Assembly (NCBI GenBank): GCA_964600075.1
Contig: CAZRIE010000052.1
Span: 1 to 28,613 of the forward strand
From: CAZRIE01 sp964600075
Lineage (GTDB): Bacteria > Bacteroidota > Bacteroidia > Flavobacteriales > Flavobacteriaceae
Length of the DNA: 28,613 nucleotides
Direction of reading: 5' to 3'
Below the pieces are notes generated by a model, which was not told the DNA's origin, did no database searches, and saw nothing but the letters and a program-made list of their open reading frames with translations. Positions 23,316-28,613 of the stretch are shown piece by piece (within the stretch, counting starts at the first letter, position 1; the number at the start of each line of letters is the position of its first letter). The translations under genes and the position numbers were made by a program.

Positions 23316-23607
23316 TGTGATCATTACATATTATGTCTGATAAGTAATTTAGTTTTTTTACATTAAAAACCTGCATACGCTACTCGGTAAAAATTCAAAT
23401 AATATCTTTAGAAAATTGAATTATTAACCTGTAGGCCCATTTAAGACGTGACAGATATAGAAACCCAGCCCGCATAGAACGTTTAGAAAATAGTGCCCCC
23501 TTTTTTTGCATCGCTGCACTGGCACTATTTCATTTTGTACAGAAATGATTGATATTCATAGAAGATGAAAAATTGATTAGTTTTGCAGCCTGAAACGAAA
23601 AGACAAT
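23316..23607. other. Spacer upstream of argS with a 10-bp inverted repeat
   Basis: No gene is visible in these 292 bases. AAATAGTGCC (23488-23497) and GGCACTATTT (23521-23530) form a perfect inverted repeat. Between them are CCCC, seven Ts and TGCATCGCTGCA, which can form a nested small hairpin. It sits about 80 bases before the argS ATG and upstream of its candidate -7 box, so it is either an upstream operator-like site or a terminator for incoming transcription. Confidence 0.5.
23578..23585 (+). promoter_or_regulatory. Candidate -7 box for argS
   Basis: TAGTTTTG matches TAnnTTTG exactly and, like the eno box, is followed by CAG. It lies 22 bases before the ATG, implying a very short leader. 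The nearest TTG (23549-23551) is 26 bases upstream, a little far for a -33 element. Confidence 0.45.
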
Positions 23608-25401
23608 ATGGGCATTCAAACTATTCTGGAAACTAAGATCAAAGAAGCCGTATCCTCCATTTTTAATGTGGACTTACCGACCGTAGAATTTCAACCCACC
23701 CGAAAAGATTTTGAGGGTGATGTTACGGTGGTAGTGTTCCCAATGCTTCGTTTTGTAAAAGGTAATCCGGTACAAATTGGCGAACAGATTGGTGCCTATT
23801 TGGAAAAGGAAGTTGATGCCGTTACAGGGTTCAATGTCATCAAGGGCTTTTTAAATATCGTTATCACAGACAGTTTTTACTTAGATTTTTTTAATGGGAT
23901 AAAAGAGGTGTCGGATTATGGCTTTGTGCCTCAAGAAGACAATGATGCCGTAATGGTCGAATATTCCTCTCCGAATACTAATAAACCTTTACACCTAGGG
24001 CATATCAGAAACAATCTTTTGGGATATTCCGTTGCGGAAATTTTAAAGGCCTCCGGTAAGAAAGTTTATAAGACCCAGATTATCAATGACCGGGGAATCC
24101 ATATCTGTAAGAGTATGTTGGCCTGGCAGCGTTTCGGTGATGGGGAAACTCCTCAAAGCACAGGTTTGAAAGGGGATAAGCTCGTAGGGAATTATTATGT
24201 GGCCTTTGATAAGGCCTATAGGGAAGAAATTGCCCAAATGGTTTCCGAAGGCACAGATAAAAAAGTAGCCGAAAAAGAGGCCTCGATTTTATTGGAAGCG
24301 CAAGAAATGCTTCAAAAATGGGAGGCTGGTGATGAGGAAACCGTTTCACTTTGGAAAACGATGAACGGTTGGGTCTACAAAGGTTTTGAAACTACCTATC
24401 AAAATCTTGGAGTAGATTTCGATACACTTTATTATGAAAGTGATACGTATCTTTTAGGCAAAGATGTCGTGGCCAAAGGTCTCAAAAAAGGGGTTTTCGT
24501 GGAAGATCCAGATGGTTCGGTTTGGATTGATTTAACGGATGAAGGCCTAGATAGAAAAATTGTGCTCCGTTCTGATGGTACTGCGGTCTATATGACACAA
24601 GATATCGGTACGGCGATACAACGGGTCGAAGATTATCCCGATGTAGGCGGTATGGTCTATACCGTTGGTAATGAACAAGATTACCATTTTAAAGTACTTT
24701 TCCTGATTTTACAGAAACTCGGGTTTTCATGGTCCGAAAACCTTCACCATTTAAGTTATGGCATGGTCGACCTGCCCAGCGGAAAAATGAAAAGCCGCGA
24801 AGGTACCGTGGTCGATGCCGATGACCTTATGGAAGACATGACCCAAACCGCCGCCGATATTTCAGAAGAGTTGGGCAAATTGGAAGGCTATTCGGATAGT
24901 GAAAAACAGAGCCTTTATAAAATGATCGGCTTAGGGGCCTTGAAATATTATATCCTAAAAGTAGACCCGAAAAAACGTATTCTTTTCAATCCTGAAGAAT
25001 CGGTCGATTTTCAGGGTAATACTGGGCCGTTTATTCAATATACCTATGCAAGGATTCAATCTATCTTACGTAAGGCCGAGGAGCTAGACCTGTCAGGTCT
25101 CGATGGTGTCACAATGAGCGCTGTCGAAGGGCTGCATCCCAAAGAAAAAGAACTTATTAAGCAGTTACAGCTTTTTCCTGAAACGATTCAACTAGCGGCT
25201 GAAAATTATAGTCCTGCTGTTGTGGCCAACTACACTTATGATTTGGTCAAGGAATTCAATTCGTTTTACCAACAGGTTTCTATTTTGGGTGAAACTGACG
25301 AGCAAAAGAAAGCCCTTCGTATTCAACTTTCTAAAAAAGTGAGCGAGGTGATAGAATCCGCTTTTAAGCTGCTAGGCATTGAAGTGCCAGAACGGATGTG
25401 A
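23608..25401 (+). CDS. argS: Arginyl-tRNA synthetase
   Basis: Charges tRNA-Arg with arginine in the cytoplasm (class I synthetase). The 597-residue protein has the N-terminal additional tRNA-contacting domain (about 1-110), the catalytic HIGH motif as HLGH (residues 129-132, in NKPLHLGHIRNN), VYMTQDIGTA, and a KMSKS-equivalent GKMKSREG (Lys393 to Ser396). The C-terminal DALR anticodon-binding domain contains FIQYTYARIQSILRK and ends LLGIEVPERM. It is a normal, complete gene. It marks the return to conserved chromosome after the accessory region. Confidence 0.98.
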   Translation: MGIQTILETKIKEAVSSIFNVDLPTVEFQPTRKDFEGDVTVVVFPMLRFVKGNPVQIGEQIGAYLEKEVDAVTGFNVIKGFLNIVITDSFYLDFFNGIKEVSDYGFVPQEDNDAVMVEYSSPNTNKPLHLGHIRNNLLGYSVAEILKASGKKVYKTQIINDRGIHICKSMLAWQRFGDGETPQSTGLKGDKLVGNYYVAFDKAYREEIAQMVSEGTDKKVAEKEASILLEAQEMLQKWEAGDEETVSLWKTMNGWVYKGFETTYQNLGVDFDTLYYESDTYLLGKDVVAKGLKKGVFVEDPDGSVWIDLTDEGLDRKIVLRSDGTAVYMTQDIGTAIQRVEDYPDVGGMVYTVGNEQDYHFKVLFLILQKLGFSWSENLHHLSYGMVDLPSGKMKSREGTVVDADDLMEDMTQTAADISEELGKLEGYSDSEKQSLYKMIGLGALKYYILKVDPKKRILFNPEESVDFQGNTGPFIQYTYARIQSILRKAEELDLSGLDGVTMSAVEGLHPKEKELIKQLQLFPETIQLAAENYSPAVVANYTYDLVKEFNSFYQQVSILGETDEQKKALRIQLSKKVSEVIESAFKLLGIEVPERM

Positions 25402-25755
25402 TACTCTGATAGTCTCCCTCCCTTTTACAAGCTACGTTGTGTTCACAAATCGGTAATGGTTGATTTTTAGCTCCCCTCTTTAGAAAAATAGGGGAGTGAA
25501 TCACGCAAACGGCGAGAAAGGCGAGTTTACGGATCAAACCCTCCGCCCCGCCTTTTGGTGGAGACACCTCAATTTTATAAAGGGAGGAGCTTCTTATCTA
25601 CTTCATTTTATTTTTACAACTATTTTTTCTTTTGAAAATTCCCAATAATCAGACCTGAAATCTCGGTAGTTACAAATTACTTCTTGTCGAATTCTTTGAA
25701 TTGTAATTGATAAAGTATCTTACGATTGCTTTTTTGAGCGCCTAATTGTACCCGG
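25402..25755. repeat. Palindrome-rich spacer after argS (possible small repeat element)
   Basis: No gene is seen in these 354 bases. CCTCCCTTT (25417-25425) and AAAGGGAGG (25579-25587) are 9-bp inverted arms about 150 bases apart. Inside are a CTCCCCT (25471-25477)/AGGGGAG (25490-25496) hairpin and a second stem near 25542-25563 (CTCC... to GGTGGAG). The purine/pyrimidine-biased nested palindromes resemble small non-coding repeat units common in Bacteroidota genomes. No flanking target duplication is visible. The remaining part, 25596-25755, is AT-rich and should contain the promoter of the next gene. Confidence 0.4.
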
Positions 25756-27420
25756 ATGAAAAAAAATACACTGATACGCTTGTCTTTAGTAATGGTCTTG
25801 TCGATAGGTTGTTTGAGCTGCCAACAAAAAAATGAAACAACAAACGATTCCAATTCCGCAGATATTATTGTTTATGGCGGCACATCGGCTGCTATAATTG
25901 CCGCCGTGGAAGCGAAAAAATCAGGGAAATCTGTAATTGTCGTTTCTCCCGATAAGCACTTGGGCGGACTCACATCTGGGGGGCTGGGATGGACCGATAC
26001 AGGCGATAAGAGTGTTATAGGTGGCCTGGCCAGAGAATTTTACCATCGGGTTTTTCAGCATTACACTACCGAAAAAGCTTGGAATTGGCAACCAAAGGAA
26101 GCGTATGGCAACAAGGGACAAGGAACCCGTGCTATAGATGGAGATAGTCGTACCATGTGGATTTTTGAGCCCCACGTCGCCGAAAGCATATTCGAAGATT
26201 TTGTCACCGAGTTTCAAATTCGAGTCGATAGAGACGAGTGGCTGAATCGTGGGAAGGGAGTAGTGATGACGGATGGAAAAATTAGTTCCATCACAACGCT
26301 GAGCGGGAAGACGTATACCGGAAAAATATTTTTGGATGCAACTTATGAAGGCGATTTAATGGCCTCTGCAGGAGTAAGCTATCATGTCGGTAGGGAAGCA
26401 TCTGATGTTTATGGGGAAGAATGGAACGGCGTACAGACCGGTGTGCTTCATCATAAACATTGGTTTCAATCCGATATTTCTCCTTATGTCGTGCCTGGGG
26501 ATCCTTCCAGTGGAGTGCTGCCTAGGGTATCTGATGCACCTCCCGGAGAAAAGCATAGCGGAGACAACAAAATACAAGCCTATTGCTTCCGTACTTGTAT
26601 GACCAATCATGAACCTAATAGACTGCCTTTCCCAAAACCGGAAGATTATAATCCTATGCAGTATGAACTTTTGGCACGATCTCTCGAAACGGGCCGTAAA
26701 GATTGGTTCGAAAAATTCGATATTATACCCAATCATAAGACCGACACGAATAATCATGGGCCATTAAGTAGTGATAATATCGGCATGAACTACGATTATC
26801 CTGAGGCTTCCTATGAGCGCAGAAAAGAAATTATCAAAGAGCATGAAGACTATCAAAAAGGCCTTTTATGGTTTGTTGCAAACGATCCGAGAGTACCCAG
26901 TGATATTCAAACGGAAATGCAAAAATGGGGCCTTGCAAAAGATGAATTCATAGATAATGGCAACTGGCCTCACCAAATATATGTTAGAGAGGCACGAAGA
27001 ATGATCGGGGAGCATGTTATGACCGAAAATGAACTGTTAAAAAAAAGACCGACACCAAACCCGGTGGGTATGGGTTCCTATTCTATGGATTCACATAATG
27101 TGCAGCGCTATATTAAAGATGATGGCTTTGTTCAGAACGAGGGAGACATTGGTGTAAGCACAAACGGCCCTTATCAGATATCTTTTGGTTCGCTGATGCC
27201 TCAAAAAGAGGAATGTACCAACTTGCTAGTTCCTGTTTGCGTATCTTCAAGTCATATTGCTTTTGGATCTATTCGTATGGAACCCGTATTCATGATATTG
27301 GGCCAATCGGCCATGGCAGCAGCAATTTTAGCTATTAACGAAGGTATTGCAGTTCAAGATGTACCCTATTCGAAATTGAAAAGTGTTTTAATGGAAAAAG
27401 GACAGGTTTTGGAAAAGTAA
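25756..27420 (+). CDS. FAD-dependent oxidoreductase, exported lipoprotein
   Basis: A 554-residue protein of the FAD-dependent oxidoreductase family PF12831, often labelled xanthan lyase-related in Bacteroidota. The signal ends with a lipoprotein-type Cys (SIGCLSCQQ; Cys19 or Cys22). The dinucleotide-binding strand is ADIIVYGGTSAAIIAA (GGTSAA at 41-46; the final Gly of the usual motif is Ala). HLGGLTSGGLGWTD (around 75-90) is diagnostic of the family. RTMWIFEPHVAE, DATYEGDLMASAGVSYHVGR and YVREARRMIGEHVMT also fit, and the C-terminus has AFGSIRMEPVFMILGQSAMA. The substrate is unknown; it may be a carbohydrate or uronic acid. It lies 60 bases upstream of the peptidase gene, with no evidence of a shared function. 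Confidence 0.87.
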   Translation: MKKNTLIRLSLVMVLSIGCLSCQQKNETTNDSNSADIIVYGGTSAAIIAAVEAKKSGKSVIVVSPDKHLGGLTSGGLGWTDTGDKSVIGGLAREFYHRVFQHYTTEKAWNWQPKEAYGNKGQGTRAIDGDSRTMWIFEPHVAESIFEDFVTEFQIRVDRDEWLNRGKGVVMTDGKISSITTLSGKTYTGKIFLDATYEGDLMASAGVSYHVGREASDVYGEEWNGVQTGVLHHKHWFQSDISPYVVPGDPSSGVLPRVSDAPPGEKHSGDNKIQAYCFRTCMTNHEPNRLPFPKPEDYNPMQYELLARSLETGRKDWFEKFDIIPNHKTDTNNHGPLSSDNIGMNYDYPEASYERRKEIIKEHEDYQKGLLWFVANDPRVPSDIQTEMQKWGLAKDEFIDNGNWPHQIYVREARRMIGEHVMTENELLKKRPTPNPVGMGSYSMDSHNVQRYIKDDGFVQNEGDIGVSTNGPYQISFGSLMPQKEECTNLLVPVCVSSSHIAFGSIRMEPVFMILGQSAMAAAILAINEGIAVQDVPYSKLKSVLMEKGQVLEK

Positions 27421-27480
27421 TTGCACGGGTCTTTTATCTGCAAAAACAATTTTTAACCGAATCGAGAGTTAAACTACAAC

Positions 27481-28299
27481 ATGTCTAACGCGGAAATCTT
27501 CGGTTTACTTGCCCTTATCTACATTATTGGCTTTCTGATATATATCATCAATTATACCATTGGTCTTTATCATTTAAACCCCTTTATCAAATTAAAACCG
27601 CTTTCACCTAACGAGAAATCACTTTTAGTTGAAAATTTTGTTGTTTACGGGGTTTTGCCACAGAAGCTAAAAGAAAAATGTGATCAGCGCATCATATGGT
27701 TTCGCAGCAGAAAAAAATTTGTATTCTATGGCAAGGTGGTACAAAAGGACGAGCTGAAATTACTATTGAGCGCCTCGGTGATTTTGATGACCTTGGGTCT
27801 AAAGGACTATAAAATGATGCGCTCCTTATTGCGTATTGTTGTATATCCCTCCAGATATTATTCACGAATCAACAGAAGGCACCATTTGGGGGAATATAAT
27901 CCAGGTTTTAAAACCGTTATTTTTTCTGCAGACACTATTTGGGAAGGCTTTCGTGTCGCCGATGATAATGTTAACCTCGCCATGCACGAATTCGCACATG
28001 CCCTTACTTTTGAGATGACCCGTAAAAGTTCTTGGGAAGCACGAAAATTTCAAGTGGGACTCAAAAAAATAAAAGAACTTTTTCTTCGGGAAGGCTATGC
28101 CCAGATGCTGGCCGATTCACAGTATTTTAGGGAATATGGTATGACCAATCTACAGGAGTTCTTTTCAGTGGCCGTCGAGAACTATGCGGAAACCCCTGAG
28201 GTGTTTTTAACAGATTTCCCTGAACTTTATGGCATTATCCAAAAGATGTTGAATTTTAATTTTCAGGAATCTCTGTTGCCTCTTCCACATAAAAACTGA
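27481..28299 (+). CDS. MtfA-like zinc metallopeptidase (M90 family)
   Basis: A 272-residue protein with an N-terminal membrane segment (IFGLLALIYIIGFLIYIINY, about 5-24) and a peptidase domain. The HExxH zinc motif is HEFAH (residues 169-173, in AMHEFAHALTFE). The expected downstream glutamate region is FFSVAVENYAETPEVF, as in MtfA, whose E. coli member binds the Mlc repressor and influences glucose uptake. The ahead segment VYGVLPQKLKEKC corresponds to the conserved N-terminal helix region. The membrane anchor is an addition relative to E. coli MtfA. A physiological substrate cannot be inferred. Confidence 0.87.
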   Translation: MSNAEIFGLLALIYIIGFLIYIINYTIGLYHLNPFIKLKPLSPNEKSLLVENFVVYGVLPQKLKEKCDQRIIWFRSRKKFVFYGKVVQKDELKLLLSASVILMTLGLKDYKMMRSLLRIVVYPSRYYSRINRRHHLGEYNPGFKTVIFSADTIWEGFRVADDNVNLAMHEFAHALTFEMTRKSSWEARKFQVGLKKIKELFLREGYAQMLADSQYFREYGMTNLQEFFSVAVENYAETPEVFLTDFPELYGIIQKMLNFNFQESLLPLPHKN

Positions 28300-28613
28300 T
28301 ACTAAAATAGTCTTTTAGGCTTGGGTAAATTCTATGCGTTCTTTTACATTTCAGTTCAGGAGAAGTTCTATTGAATTTTGTCTTCGGCACGAATTGAATA
28401 TTTATAAGGATTTGTAATTAGTAAATCTGCCAAGTTTTATAATAGGAGTAGTCAACGAAACAGATGTTTGTAAATCTACGCTGTTAATGAGTACGAATTA
28501 ATAATTGCACCTTAGTAATAGATACATAGGTAATACTCACGAATGCTTATCTCCAATTTAGTTATTAACCCGACTTTTATAGTTTGTGATTTCATGCGGC
28601 ATATTTTATGTCT
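28300..28613. other. Non-coding end of window
   Basis: No supported gene was found on either strand in this AT-rich stretch. CTAAAA (28302-28307) and TTTTAG (28313-28318) form a small hairpin just after the peptidase stop, too weak to call a terminator with confidence. The next gene presumably starts beyond the window. Confidence 0.5.

Noticed and set aside
25402..25605. An insertion sequence after argS
   Set aside because: No transposase frame and no target duplication are visible; only palindromic arms are present, so at most a small non-coding repeat can be claimed.
26356..26757. A 133-codon minus-strand ORF
   Set aside because: It is opposite conserved FAD oxidoreductase sequence; no start context and no recognisable product.

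Overview
The window reads as chromosomal DNA of a marine-type Flavobacteriaceae bacterium (Bacteroidota). The evidence is: the order rpoA, rplQ, carA, eno, gltA, an amidinotransferase-fold hydrolase, ctlX and argS; an L17 protein with a long acidic tail; AT-rich spacers with Bacteroidota-type -7 boxes (TAnnTTTG) at eno and argS; and several Cys lipoprotein and Tat signals. The genus cannot be fixed from the sequence alone. No rRNA, tRNA, CRISPR array or intact insertion sequence was seen.

Region 1 (1-9802) is a conserved housekeeping block, almost all on the plus strand: rpoA (cut by the window start), rplQ, carA, eno, a GT5 glycogen/starch synthase, gltA, a DDAH-like hydrolase, a small convergent ACT-domain gene, and ctlX. 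Strong hairpin plus T-tract terminators follow rplQ, eno and gltA, so most of these genes look like independent transcription units. The block joins transcription and translation with central carbon metabolism and arginine/citrulline/carbamoyl-phosphate chemistry.

Region 2 (about 9850-17500) is an accessory region in visible decay, built around periplasmic redox proteins. On the plus strand there is a di-heme cytochrome broken by two in-frame stops and one lost heme cysteine. It is followed by a chimeric scar that joins the start of a probable (2Fe-2S) oxidoreductase subunit to the 3' end of a bestrophin-like gene. On the minus strand are the N-terminal remnant of a PQQ-dependent dehydrogenase, a large PVC-type dehydrogenase/HEAT lipoprotein without its usual cytochrome domain, a Tat-exported HiPIP, a short unidentified fragment, a Tat-exported amidohydrolase, a CIA30-family protein and a sugar dehydrogenase fused to cytochrome c. 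The likely theme is periplasmic oxidation of sugars or other organics, passing electrons to c-type cytochrome or HiPIP. Part of the set has been lost.

Region 3 (17500-23400) holds an orphan acidic ORF (plus), a BCCT osmolyte transporter, an exported protein translationally coupled to an SDR/DUF2867 oxidoreductase, a small conserved protein, and a broken alpha/beta hydrolase (all minus). Region 4 (23600-28300, plus) resumes with argS, then a palindrome-rich spacer, an FAD-dependent oxidoreductase lipoprotein and an MtfA-type zinc peptidase. The main points of interest are the pseudogenes and deletion scar of region 2 and the heme-less PVC-type protein. No clearly new multi-gene system was identified.
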